This document shows positions 29,214-40,324 of a stretch of DNA of 64,000 nt, piece after piece. Under the pieces are notes generated by a model. The model worked only from the letters and a program-made list of their open reading frames with translations. It searched no databases and was not told where the DNA came from. Position numbers and translations under genes: made by a program. Numbering within the stretch: position 1 is the first letter of the stretch; each line of letters begins with the position of its first letter. The stretch comes from Symsagittifera roscoffensis (Eukaryota > Xenacoelomorpha > Acoela > Convolutidae), in NCBI RefSeq assembly GCF_963678635.1, contig NC_087067.1:1490001-1554000 (forward strand), in the 5' to 3' direction.

Positions 29214-31072
29214 CTAGTCTTCATCTTTTGAATGATGTGGTTGATTTCTTGTACGATGTTTAGAAGTTATATTTTTATTCTGTTGAAAGAACGGGAAGTT
29301 TTCGCTATGATCGACTGTAGCTGGTAGTTGATCGTTGCAAAAAACTGAGTTAGAGGCTTCTTGTGTTACTTGTTGATTGTAGTTTTGTGCTTGTGATTGG
29401 TTATGACTGTTCATATAGGGGTTCATAAAGGGGGTTTTTTAGTTTGTTTTTTGCAAAAAAGTTGTAGTTCTGATCTGAAAAATTGTTTATATTAGACGTT
29501 TTTTGTTGATTTGTTTGTCGTGATGTCGTTGCTGGTCTAAATGTTTCATGATCCATTTGTGAGTATTTCGGACTAACAGAAGGTTTTACTGTGGGTTGTT
29601 TAGTTGTTTGTGAAAATGCGGTATTTTGTTTTGTGGAGGTGTAAGTTTAGGATGAATGGGGGAAATGCTTTGTGTTGTTCTTGGCATTGTTTTGACTATT
29701 TCTTCATTAATGATTTGTGATGGGGTTTGAATAACTTGTTGTGTAAGATTTCTTGATCCATTTAGTTTTTCTTATGTATTAATGAATGTAAAGATGAAAC
29801 TATTATTTCCTGTTCTATCAGTAAACATTGCATTATAAGTTGAGTAAGTGAAATGATTCTAAAATAGTCTTTATCAACAGAAATAGTAGTAAGATATTAG
29901 CAGAGATAGCTGTAATTTATATATCAGTTGCTATATTAAAAAATGATGGATGAATCCAATCAGGGTCCCAAACATAATCTGTTTCATCTGCTATTACAGT
30001 TTCATCGACTGAGCTCTGTGGTCGAAAACTTTTTCTTGATTGTGCTATGAGATCGATGCTATGGACAAAATAATCAATTATGAACCATGCTAGTATTCTT
30101 TGTAGATCATGTTTGACGGTTTGTGAAATTTCATTACTAATAAGGTTTTCACGGATTGCATCTAACAAATGTGAGAAACGATAGACTTCTTGTCTTACAG
30201 TTGAGTACCAGGTTGTTTGAGGCGGTGACTCATATGGTGTTTCTTTCAAATTTAAAATAGTTATTTAACTATAAATAATTTGAAAAAACATCATTTGTGA
30301 ATATTGAATTTGCTCTTTGTGAAATTTGATGTTGTATAACATTTATATACTCTGTGAAAACTTTTGAGAAATCTATATCTATCTAATCTGTTTGTATATG
30401 ATGTGTAGGGTGATCTGATTGTGGTGATAAGTGGTCAATTGTAAATATACTGTAATCTGATGTAGTTTGACATATACCATTGAGATAGTGATCAAGAAGT
30501 TGTCGTTTTATTCTTGTTTCAAGAAATTCTTGTTTACATGGGCTTTTTCCTTTTTTGAATAAATTTACAATTAGATTGTGAGAAAATTGTACTGGTCCTC
30601 GCGCTTGATCTTTTTGTGGTTGTACAAAAAATGGAAGTATCGATTTATCGTTGAAAGTTTTGTTGTAATCTATCAATTATTTTGTGTTGTAGAACTGTTA
30701 ATGTGTAATTTTCAATATGTTTCATTGGTTGATTCCAATTTTATAGGAGTACTGATTTGCTAATGTATGATTTCTTTATTCTGCGTTCTCCTTTTAGTGA
30801 TGATGATGTTGTAGATTCTGAGTCAGAAAATTGTTTTTAATTTTCTATCGGTTTATTTTTCTTTATTGAATCTTTCAAGTCTTGAAGTTCCTGTATCTGC
30901 AGTAGATTGGGACGCGTTGATCTTGGTCTTCCTGTATCTGCACGCGTTGATCTTGGTCTTCTTGCAATACCTGGTATTTCTCGTATTGTTTGGAAAATTG
31001 CGTAGACTTATTGAGACGTACAGACAGTTCCAGTAAATTGTCTATTCCATCTCCATCTAACATTTTTTGCAA
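29214..31072 (-). pseudogene. Degenerate gag-like region of family B element
   Basis: Four minus-strand frames in order 30875-31072, 30383-30676, 29917-30249 and 29214-29426, not all in one frame. The first (NLLELSVRLNKSTQFSKQY) starts near the primer-binding site and ends with a duplicated EDQDQRV motif. The second has PVQFSHNLIVNLFKKGKSP and IKRQLLDHYLNGICQ. The third is acidic with VWDPDWIHP. The last is Asn/Gln-rich (NPYMNSHNQSQAQNYNQQ), like the low-complexity tail of Gag. No zinc knuckle was found. It probably once made a particle protein. The family assignment rests on position and composition. Confidence 0.5.
30903..30962. repeat. 30-bp direct repeat in gag-like frame
   Basis: ACGCGTTGATCTTGGTCTT occurs at about 30912-30930 and 30942-30960, each joined to CCTGTATCTGCA. 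On the minus strand it encodes EDQDQRV twice. Confidence 0.85.
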
Positions 31073-31136
31073 TTTTGCAATTGTCTAAATCTAAGTTTAA
31101 TTGTCTAATTTTATGTTAAAAATAATTTTGTTCGAG

Positions 31137-31152
31137 ACGTATGGTCGTACCA
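31137..31152 (-). promoter_or_regulatory. Primer-binding-like site of family B element
   Basis: The element strand reads TGGTACGACCATACG two bases after the LTR end. The copy at 4824 has TGGTGCGACCAA in the same place. The tRNA is not identified. Confidence 0.5.
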
Positions 31153-31154
31153 GA

Positions 31155-31556
31155 TGAGTTTTGACCTTTGGTCTGTACTCGTAGAGTAATTTTAGATAAG
31201 GTACATCCACTGTTCGTCACGCTATCTTGCTTTCGGCCGAATAGATTCGTGCAACTTCTTTGTCTAATACCAATCTTAATCTTACTCTTATATCCCATAG
31301 TCTCAATAGATCTAGTGTATACTGGTTTTCGCGAGTTAGTTCGTGGAGTTCATCCAGAAAAAGAACAACTGTAGTCTAAGATTTATTCAAATTGTTCTAG
31401 TGTTGAAACTACAAGTAGTTTCAGCACTTACAAATAAGTGTCAATGTTAGAGATGGAATATGATTGATTAGTTAGTAATATTTTATAGTGATAGTTTCAT
31501 CAATATTATAATTGTATTTATATCCAATTATAAATACTAGTTTAGAATTGATTCCA
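31155..31556 (-). repeat. 5' LTR of family B element
   Basis: 402 bp from TGAGTTTTGACC to GATTCCA. It contains GAAACTACAAGTAGTTTCAG, a short hairpin that is absent from the 3' LTR at 27980 and present in variant form at 5210 and 62740. Confidence 0.75.
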
Positions 31557-31560
31557 CAAT

Positions 31561-32540
31561 GACCTATAACCAGTTGTGAAACCAAATTATGATAGTTTCA
31601 TAAATTCTTACTCCAGAAAACTTTGAGCTAATTTCGAAAACGTTTTCATTGGTTTGATTTGTCTCGGAGTTTTTGTTAAACACGCAAATTGTTGAGAATT
31701 GATGAGGTTTGGGGATAATGACGACGGTTAAATGATCACTTTTCCAAAATTTCAATTCAACTTATTGTAGAAAACAACGATCTTCACAGAAATATGAATT
31801 TGTGAAACATGGAATTTGTTCCAGATACTCGATTTTTCGGATCTATTTGAAAATCTCCACCCCCTCTCCTATGGTACCTAGTTAAGAATCTCCAGCCTTG
31901 TAAATAAACACAGTAAATTAGCGCTAGTATTTTGTATTGAGAAATCTGAATTTAATGTTTTCTGATAAGTCGAAAATTCGACCATTCTGATCACTAAACT
32001 ATCTCCCTTCTCCCTTCTCGAGGTTGTTATCCGAATTTGCTAATGGAAAAAAATATATAAAAAAAGTTGGATTTCACTTTCGCTACTTACTTTTATCAAA
32101 TAAGTTTTTATCTTTTTATGCTGAAATTTGCCACACGCCTTAGCAAAAATAAGATTGCAATCGATTATAATAGACTTTTATGCATACTTTCTACTAGTAA
32201 AATCTTTTATATGTAACCCAATTAGACATTAAAGTAAATAAAAATATAGAGATTTTATACAATTCAGAAAAATCGATTTGATAGTCTAGAAAATGGATTT
32301 TTTTTGCGATATAAAATCTGTATAGATTCTGTATAGAATCTGTATAAAACCGATTATAATCGATTGTAATGCATTTTCTAACGACCCCAAATTATATTGT
32401 CTAAATACCATTGTCTAAACGTTTTTCGTAGCAGTTGTCTGCTTAGTCGGGTCCCACGATCCTGCTTGGTCGGGAACAAAAAGTTTTCAGAAAATGCTTG
32501 AAAACATAGCTGCTATCATTTTTTTTCGCCCCCGATCCTG
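31561..32540. other. No gene recognised; ATTATAATCGATT motifs
   Basis: Non-coding AT-rich DNA. From about 32155 to 32385 it contains AATCGATTATAAT and GATTATAATCGATTGTAAT, the motif family also seen at 9440 and 56825. Confidence 0.4.
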
Positions 32541-32634
32541 CTCAGTGCTGGTTGGTTCAACCGTAGTGGAGGGAGATATCATCCATTTCGCCGCAGCCGG
32601 GACCCTCCAACCGAGACCAAAGTGGGATTCGAAC
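32541..32634 (-). mobile_element. SINE-like 3' segment, copy A
   Basis: On the minus strand GTTCGAATCCCACTTTGG has the form of a tRNA B box, followed by GATATCTCCCTCCACTAC and an end at ACCAACCAGCACTGAG. The hAT-like element sits inside the B-box phrase. The equivalent segment in copy B is 39030-39124. No A box was recognised. Confidence 0.35.
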
Positions 32635-33062
32635 CAGGGGCGGATCTAGGATTTTCTCGAGGGGGGCGGTTTTTCAAAAAATTTTGGAAAGTTTTGACAA
32701 CCTTTTTTTTTTAGGTCGATCAGATTGATTTTCCGAGCTCTCCCAAAAAAAAGACCCTGTTTTGGCCATTTTTTTGCGCCGCAGGCAATTTTTTAAAAAA
32801 ACAGGTACAAAAAGCACTTTTTGGGTATTTTTTGGAAAATTTTGACAAAAAAAAAACGCGTTTTTTTGGCGCGCGCCCCCCCACAAAATTAGTTTATATT
32901 GGCGCCGGAGGAGCCCTTAGAAAAATTTTAGAGTCGGTCGGTCAAAAATGGATTTCTTAAAAAGTACCAAAGGGGGGACCCTTTGGGTTGGCAGGGATTC
33001 GAATCCCTGAGGGGGGGGGCAACCGCAACACCCAACCCCCCCCCCCCCCAAATCTTCCCCTG
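32635..33062. mobile_element. hAT-like non-autonomous element, copy A
   Basis: 428 bp flanked by the 8-bp duplication ATTCGAAC (32627-32634 and 33063-33070). It starts CAGGGGCGGATCTAG and ends TTCCCCTG. CAGGG-type ends with an 8-bp duplication are the hallmark of hAT transposons. It has no transposase, carries long G and C runs, and contains an 18-bp perfect palindrome CAGGGATTCGAATCCCTG at 32992-33009. Confidence 0.8.
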
Positions 33063-33070
33063 ATTCGAAC

Positions 33071-33845
33071 GCATGTCATCATCATTCGCATGTCATCACC
33101 ATTATCTGCTATCATCATTTGCAAGCAAACTGCAACTAAATCAACCTGAAATAATATTTTCTTGTAGTGCGGTCTTGTTAAGCTACCACTGTGAATCATG
33201 TCAATAAACAACAGAGAAGAAAAAGTCATCGGATTTCAATTCTGCTGAACTGGGCGGATCGAAATTTGCAACTTTTGAAAAAAAAGTCCTGCCTGTGGCC
33301 GGAAAAAACATGATCCACAACCGAGGCTGAACAAGACCACTTCATTATTTGAAGCAAACTAAAATCAAGGACGCGTCTCAGGGAATCTATTTTGATTCGA
33401 AAAAAAAGGAAAAACAGAAAAAAAAAACAGAAGATACTAGGTTTTCCATTTTTGGAGAAAAAAAATCTTTTTTTTCCCAGTTTTTTTCGATTTTACCCCC
33501 CACAACAAACACCATTTCACAAAAAATCAAAATCAAATGGACAAAATTAAAATTTGCCATTATTCTGCTTTCAGCAAAAAAACTATCAGTTTTGGTCTTA
33601 TTTAGACGGTTTTATGTTGGTTGTTTTTCTCTACTTTCAGCAAAGCAAGGCATGAAACAAAACTTTTTTCAGTTCAAAATTTTTTCCATAAAAACGAAAT
33701 TACAATGGATTCAATAGGTTATATTTTCTGTATAAAAAGTGTATATAATCTGTACAAAAATTGTTTAAACCCTGTATATAATATGTACCAAAAAATGCAC
33801 ATGAAAGGGATTTTGGCAACTATAGTAGTATATATTTGAGGGAGA
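33071..33845. other. Non-coding block of repeat unit A
   Basis: Contains trinucleotide-like ATCATC phrases, A-rich stretches and TATATAATCTGTACAAAAA-type repeats. A 122-residue plus frame at 33349-33717 is lysine/phenylalanine-rich and broken in copies B and C, so it is not called as a gene. Confidence 0.45.
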
Positions 33846-34990
33846 GTGGGGTGGGTGCTGACCCCCATGTATTAACATAGGTTATAGAGTATCCGGTCAG
33901 CACCCTAAGTATCAACATACGCTACCGAAATCCCATGTATTAAGGTTTTAGGTTTCATAGTTTCAGATGGTAAGATGGTAAGTTTCAGTTTTAAAAATCA
34001 TGAAATTTGTTTTTAAAATTGTTCTACCTCATTTGAGTTTATGTTGAAGCTTACCATCTGAAACCTGGTATCTTAATATATTACCCATGTAAAAATTATA
34101 AAATATTTTAATTCAACATTTTTAAAAATCATAAAATAAGTTTTTAAAATTGTTCTACCTCATTTGAGTTTATGTTGAAGCTTACCATCTGAAACCTGGT
34201 ATCCTAATATATTCCCAATGTATAAATATATCAAGTTTCAGTTTGTAAGTTTCAGATAGTACGTTTTTTTTCGGCGCCCAAATTTCCCATGTATTAGGTT
34301 AGCGTTTAAATTTCCCTATTTATAAAGGTTAGAAGTTCATTGTGAGGAATTAAGAGCTCATTAAAATAGGGAAAAGATTTCCCAATGTATTAAGATAGGG
34401 AATGGTAAGTTTTCAGTGTGATGGTATACATCTTAATTCCTCACAATGAACTTCTAACTTTTATAATTAGGGAAATTTATACGCCAACCTAATACATGGG
34501 AAATTTGAGAATGGGAAGAAAAACGGTATTTTTTTGAACTAGTGTGGAAATGTTTACTTTGTCGCAAAAATTTCGGCGCGCCTTATATAATTGGTAAAAA
34601 TCTTTGGTTTAATACTTGGGAGTAGATTTTCCAATGTTTTAAGATTGGCTTTAGGTTTCAGAGTTTGAGATGGTAAGATGGTAAGTTTCGAGAAAAAAAG
34701 TTTTTGGCGCCCGATCTTACCATGTTTTATGATAGTGTATAGATTTACCTATGTATAATGATTAGAAATTCATAGTAGGGAATTACGAACGCATAAAGAT
34801 AGAGAATAGGTTTCCCAATGTTTTAAGTTAGGGAATGGTAAGGTCTCAGTGTGATGGTAAGAGAATGGTAAGAAAAACGGTAATTTTTGGATATTGTGTG
34901 GAAATGTCTAGTTTTTGTTCGCAAACATCTCGGCATGCGTTTTGTAATGACATCTAGGTTGTTCAATGAAGGTATTATGTTTTTTGGTTG
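33845..34990. repeat. Degenerate satellite with TTACCATCTGAAACC and CCAATGTATTAAGATAGGG motifs, copy A
   Basis: Phrases such as CCCATGTATTAAG, TTACCATCTGAAACCTGG, TTAGGGAATGGTAAG and GTGTGATGGTAAG recur with irregular spacing and in both orientations. Two arms of about 75 bp (34276-34352 and 34430-34508) are inverse repeats starting AAATTTCCCATGTATTAGG. Equivalent arrays are at 40325-41470, 49240-49560, 53150-54480 and 55741-56820. Confidence 0.8.
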
Positions 34991-36099
34991 ATGGTAAGTC
35001 AATGGTAACAGTTTCAGAATCTTGACTTTTTTTATCGGATTCTTTTTTATTTGATAAAGCCTTGACTTTTTTATTTGATAAAATGCGACCTATTAACTAT
35101 TTTATAAGATAATAGTTTTTTCTCATAACAGTAGGCAACCTAGCTGAAAATAAGCTGAAGTCTACTAAAAGTTTGAAAAAAATTCAATGTACAAATTTCA
35201 AAATTTGGACAAAAATTGGAAAATTTTCAAAGTCTTTGGAAAAAACAGCGAAAACTTCAAGTTTTTGGAAAGAATTGCAGAAATCTCAAGGTTTTGGCTA
35301 GTTTTTTGTTGCTACTGATCTAATTGAAAAGTTATACATACGTGCAGAGTTTAAAATTAAGCTCAGATTGTTTTTTGATTGACATCATGTTAAGACAGTG
35401 ATTTAAAGATATGAATAAAAATATGGATTTTCCACAATTCATATTGAAAATTTTGAAATGCGATAAAGTTTACCTAATTTCAGCTAACAAGTGGTTTATA
35501 TAATGACCTGAGCACTAAAAGGAAAGCTCATTAGTTGAATAAAATTTCAAACTTCCAATTTTTCGGGAGAACAGTAAAATTAATTGTAATTTTCAAGAAA
35601 AGAAAGTAGAAATTAATCAAGTCTATCCTAAATTTTCCATTTTGCCCAGTTCAAAGAGAATTCACCCAAGAATATAAATTCAATCAAAAAATAAGAGCAA
35701 TTTGTATTGAAAATTCTAGATCAAACTCCATGATTTGACTCCTTCTCAGTTTTTTCTCAAAGATTAATCTAAACCTGTACAAAGTTCCAGATCATTGATG
35801 AAAAATGAACATTTTACTGCTAAAATTGACTAAAAATGGTGTAAATTTTCCTTAGAACTACTGGCGAACTTGGGAGAAAATAGTATCAATTGAACGAACA
35901 ATTTGCTGCCAAAGATAAAATTAGAACTGATAACATCTAATTATCACCATGTGAATTGTACAGGTTCTTCTTTAGGTTCCTTTTTTCCGATTGCGAGTTT
36001 TTTTAATTGTTTCGTCGGAGAGTCTACAGTTTGATGCATACGACTCATTGGTGTTGTTTGTTTCTTTCGGAGCCAAGCATATTCGAAAATTCTTGTGTG

Positions 36100-36327
36100 A
36101 ATTTTTTCCAATCTGGTTTAGTTTCTTTGGTAGATCTGAAAACCATTTTTAGTTGCACCATCAAGTGTGGTTTGGATGAAAGATGTACGTCTATGTGTCC
36201 AACTTTGGTGGAGTGGTGTATTTACTGATTCTGGGCCTACATTCAAAACTAAATTCGATGTGACTGCATTCAGGTAGTCCTCTACTGAGTATGCACGGGA
36301 TGTTCCTGTGACTTCCGTGAAGGTCAT
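36100..36327 (-). pseudogene. Gypsy gag relic in repeat unit A
   Basis: 69 residues: MTFTEVTG, YSVEDYLNAVTSNL, HQSWTHRRTSFIQTTLDGATKNG. This is the same capsid-like family as at 4310-4610, with HRRxxxIxxxLDGA conserved. It is a fragment and continues frameshifted to about 36010. No other gypsy domain is near. Confidence 0.55.
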
Positions 36328-38165
36328 CTTCAGAATAGTGTGGCTAGTTTCTTAGGAATTGTTTGTTTGTTGGATTTTCGTTTCGTTGAAAAAATGGATA
36401 AATTTCACTACGGTCTGTTGTAGTTTTTGTTGTTCATTAAAGAAAACTGTTTGGCGGGCTGGTTGCGGTATCTGCTTATTGTAATTTTGTTTTTATCCCT
36501 ACTAAATCACTTTTATTCTTGATTCTTGTCGGAAGTTTTCTCGAAATTGTCTAAGTGAAAAATAAATGGTGATGTTTAAATCATTCAAAAGCACATGGAT
36601 AAACTGAGATTGTAAAGGTGTTTTTTACGTTGATTTTTATTAATAAATTAAGAGCAGCTTTTTTTTGTTTATAATCTGAAAACCTTCGGAAAGTAGAAAT
36701 ACGCAGGAGAACCTAGGTCCTAACTTCTGCAATTTTTAAAAGCTTCTAAAAGAATGCTTCCTGAAAAATTGATTTGGAAAAAAAATCAAGGTGCAAACTA
36801 TAACATTTGAATAACTTTGCGAAATATATTAAACAGAAAACTCTATAGTTCTACCTAGTTTTCTGATTTGAAAAAAAATTGAAGCTAACCAGAACAAAGT
36901 TTAATTTCACTGTGTGTCTAATTAAAAATTTTCATGTTATTTTCATATAATTAAGCGATCCTACATCTAGTTCTGCTAAAGCATCATTTTGTTTATAGAA
37001 ATTTTTATCAAGCTCCAGAATTTGTTCTCTAAAAATCATTCTACATCAAAATTTTTTGGTTTTTTGTTCAAGATAAAAAAACGTAGATCTTGAAAGCAAA
37101 ATCTTTGATTTATGCCTCAAGTATCATCTTCCGAAATATGTTGGAGCTGGATTAACTTTACGAAAAGTATCCTCCAAAAATCTGAATTTTCAAACAAATT
37201 TACCGAATACATCAAATGATAACAACCTTCCAATATCTCACGCATAAATAGAAATTTTTGAGACTTTTAATCTTGGATTTTTGTCATGATATATTTTGTA
37301 AGCTCAATTTTAGAAAAATTGTCTCAAATTTTCTAACGAGTTAAATTGAGTTTCTATCTCAATTTAGTTTTTTCTCAGTTTCTGCTTCATCTACTATCTT
37401 CCAAGTTAATCCAATTTGAATAAAATTAAACTTGAATATTGAGTATTTTATTTGAATATTGAGAACAAATGTACCATTCCAACGGACCTTCCTTAATCCG
37501 AAGCACAATTATTACCATAAATTTTTCGCTAAAAAACTTCATATGATTTTTTCAACCTGATTACTGTATGTTGTGGTTTCAACTCTGATTGTCTTGGTTG
37601 AGAATGATGTATATTATTATCTTGAAATTTTCAAAAGTTTTTTCTGGGTCAGTTATCAATTTTGTTTCTGAAATCGTCAAACAAAACAGCAGAAAAACAT
37701 AAATATGAATAAATCAACCCCCATTATCTGCTTAAAATTGCACTACTCTTTGAAAATTTTTACAAGCACTAAACAAGGAAAATTTCAAAATGGTAACTTG
37801 GCAAAACCTTTCAAATAGTCGATGTTTTATAAATACTCAGTTTTCTACAAAATTTCAACAAAAATACTTAAGCACTCATTAGCATCTTTTATTCACTTAT
37901 AATACAAATTAATCGCAAGGAACTCTCAGCAAGCTTGCAACCAATGGAGTTTTTTTTGTAGATTAAAGATTTTTGGATCAATTTCCATTGAAAGTTTCAC
38001 GACAATTTGAACTCGATTGTTGCTGGTGTATCATGAATCAGAACCTTTAAATCGAAAAAATAAATGACAGATCAAGAATAGTGATAGAAAAATTGTATAA
38101 CAAATTTATCACAGTTATATAGACTTTTCAGATTCTGTGAAAAATATTATTCAAAGTATTTTCTC
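36328..38165. other. AT-rich non-coding part of repeat unit A
   Basis: No coding signal. Bases 36635-37204 read as identical to 43130-43699 in copy B. Confidence 0.5.
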
Positions 38166-38432
38166 CTATGTTTTTATTGAAAAACGTTTTAGTTTTACTT
38201 TATATTGGAGTGTATTTCGAGACTGCTGAGCACATAATATACCATTATATTGACAAAAATCAAGCTTCTTTTGGATATGGTTAGTGACTTCCTTGTTGCT
38301 ATATGCATAAAATTTACAATTGGAACACCTTAAAACGCCACAGTGCTTACGATGTCTTGACGCAGCTTTACGTGTGTGTTCTCTGTCACATTCGAGACAT
38401 GCAACTCTTTTCTCTCTTTTGAGTGCCGGCAT
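38166..38432 (-). CDS. Zinc-finger-like coding exon in repeat unit A
   Basis: 88 residues. The ATG at 38432 is preceded on this strand by CTTGTTCAG, a good splice acceptor, so this may be an internal exon. It holds CLECDREHTRKAASRHRKHC (C-x2-C-x11-H-x3-C) and then LRCSNCKFYAYSNKEVTNHI followed by FC (C-x2-C-x12-H-x7-C), two putative C2HC zinc modules rich in basic residues. DNA or RNA binding is likely. Near the end GTAAAA could be the donor. Copies B (44761-44964) and C (49974-50202, plus strand) keep the cysteines and histidines in part. It is not assigned to a known transposase. Confidence 0.5.
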   Translation of the reverse strand: MPALKREKRVACLECDREHTRKAASRHRKHCGVLRCSNCKFYAYSNKEVTNHIQKKLDFCQYNGILCAQQSRNTLQYKVKLKRFSIKT

Positions 38433-38639
38433 CTGAACAAGTCAAGAAAGTAATGGGAGATAAAGAATGTCCCAAGTTATTGGAAAAAAAATGTTGAAAA
38501 GCCTCAAAAGTGAATAAAAATGAAAAAAAGAGCAATTTTTTCAACAATCGTTTTTAACGTGAAATAAATTAAAAACGGATCTGCTAATTAGCATAGCTGA
38601 AATAAAAATTATCCAAATTAATCATGGAATTTTCAAGGG

Positions 38640-38830
38640 TTTTTGTATCAACGAATCAGAATCGAGCTTAAATGGTAATAAAACTTTCTACAGTTTCAAG
38701 GTCAACCAATCAGAATTGAGCTCTACTTTTCATAAATTTTTCAACAATTTTGATATCGAACAACCAAAATCGAATATTTTTTTGTACTCTTGTTTGTTGG
38801 AAATCAACCAACCAGAATCCACCATTTTCT
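38640..38830. repeat. Short array of AACCAATCAGAATCGAGC phrases
   Basis: ACGAATCAGAATCGAGC, ACCAATCAGAATTGAGC, ACAACCAAAATCGAAT and ACCAACCAGAATCCACC follow at about 50-60 base spacing. The same phrases occur at 45135-45315 and, inverted, at 49620-49735. Single copies are at 15664 and 26687. Confidence 0.6.
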
Positions 38831-39124
38831 AAACGTGCACTGTTTATCATTTTTAAAATTTCAAATACAGAATTCGAAAAATGTTTATCAAAAAACATTT
38901 GAGTTTCCTCCAGTTACACTACAAGAAAAAAATATTCCGTGCAATTTCCTTATTGATGGAATGGATGTACAATCTTACTTTTTCATTTGTACCAAATAGA
39001 GTTATCCGACTAAGTAAAGGTCTCTTCAGCTCAGTGCTGGTTGGTTCAACAGTAGTGGAGGGAGATATCATCTTTTTTTCCGCTGCCGGGACCCCTCCAA
39101 CCGGGACCAAAGTGGGATTCGAAC

Positions 39125-39551
39125 CAGGGGCGGATCTAGTATTTTCTCGAGGGGGGGCGAATTTTCAAAAAGTTTTGGAAAATTTTGACAACCTTTTTTT
39201 TTTTTAGGTCGATCAGATTGATTTTCCGAGCTCTCCCAAAAAAAAAGACCCTGTTTTGGCCATTTTTTTGCGCCGCAGGCAATTTTAAAAAAAAAACAGG
39301 TACAAAAAGCAGTTTTTGGGCACTTTTTGGAAAATTTTGACAAAAAAAACGCGTTTTTTTGGCGGGCGCTCCCCCTCAAAATTAGTTTATATTGGCGCCC
39401 AAGGCGCCTTTAGAAAAATTTTAGAGTCGGTCGGCCAAAAATGGATTTCTTAAAAAGTACCAAAGGGAGGACCCTTTGGGTTGGCAGGGGTTCGAATCCC
39501 TGAGGGGGGGGGGCAACCGCAACAACCCCCCCCCCCCTAATTCCGCCCCTG
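39125..39551. mobile_element. hAT-like non-autonomous element, copy B
   Basis: 427 bp with better-kept ends than copy A: CAGGGGCGGATCTAG and TTCCGCCCCTG. The 8-bp duplication ATTCGAAC is at 39117-39124 and 39552-39559. Same insertion site as copy A. Confidence 0.85.
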
Positions 39552-40324
39552 ATTCGAACGCATGTCATCATCTTTCGCATGTCATCACCATTATCTGCTA
39601 TCATCATTCGCAAGCAAACTGCAATTCAATCAATCTGAAAAAATATTTTCTTGTAGTGCGGTCTTGTTAAGCTACCACTGTGAATCATGTCAATAAACAA
39701 CAGAGAAGAAAATTCAAAGTCATCGGATTTCAATTCTGGTGAACTGGGCGGATCGAAATTTGCAACTTTTGAAAAAAAGTTCCTGTCTGTGGCCGGAAAA
39801 AACATGATTCACAACCGAGGCTGAACGAGACCACTTCATTATTTGAAGCAAATTAAAATCAAGGACGCGTCTCAGGGAATCTATTTTGATTCGAAAAAAA
39901 AGGAAAAACAGAAAAAACTCAGAAGATACTGGGTTTTCCATTTTTGAAGAAACAAAGTTTTTTTTCCAGTTTATTTTTCAATTTTATCCCCCACAACGAA
40001 CACCATTTCACAAAAAATCAAAATCAAATGGACAAAACTAAAATTTGCCATTATTCTGCTTTTAGCAAAAAAAACTTTCAGTTTTGGTCTTATTTAGACG
40101 GTTTTATGTTGGTTGTTTTTCTCTACTTTCAGCAAGGCAAGGCATGAAACAAAATTTCTTTTCAATTCAAAATTTGTTCCATAAAAACGAAATTACAATG
40201 GATTTCATAGGATATATATTATGTATAAAAAGTGTATATAATCTGTACAAAAATTGTTTAAACCCTGTATATAAAATGTACCAAAAAATGCACATGAAAG
40301 GGATTTTGGTAACTATAGTAGTTT

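Larger units (their letters stand above)
27976..31560 (-). mobile_element. Non-autonomous LTR retrotransposon (gypsy family B)
   Basis: Two LTRs (27980-28342 and 31155-31556) in direct orientation are flanked by the possible 4-bp duplication CAAT (27976-27979 and 31557-31560). The internal part of about 2.8 kb has broken gag-like frames on the minus strand only. No protease, reverse transcriptase or integrase is seen. A primer-binding-like TGG lies two bases inside the right LTR, so the element reads right to left. The LTRs differ by one 39-bp indel and many substitutions, so it is much older than the element at 15950-25928. Confidence 0.75.
32541..39029. repeat. 6.5-kb repeat unit, copy A
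   Basis: Starts CTCAGTGCTGGTTGG and ends AAGGTCTCTTCAG. The next base starts copy B, with the same opening sequence 6,489 bp later. Contents in order: SINE-like tail (minus), hAT-like insertion, low-complexity non-coding block, palindromic satellite, AT-rich segment, gag relic, AT-rich segment, zinc-finger-like exon (minus), then a short array of AACCAATCAGAATCGAGC phrases. An inverted copy is at 49578-55740. Confidence 0.93.

Noticed and set aside
33349-33717. 122-residue lysine/phenylalanine-rich plus frame in repeat unit A
   Set aside because: Broken in copies B and C, with composition expected of A-rich and T-rich DNA.
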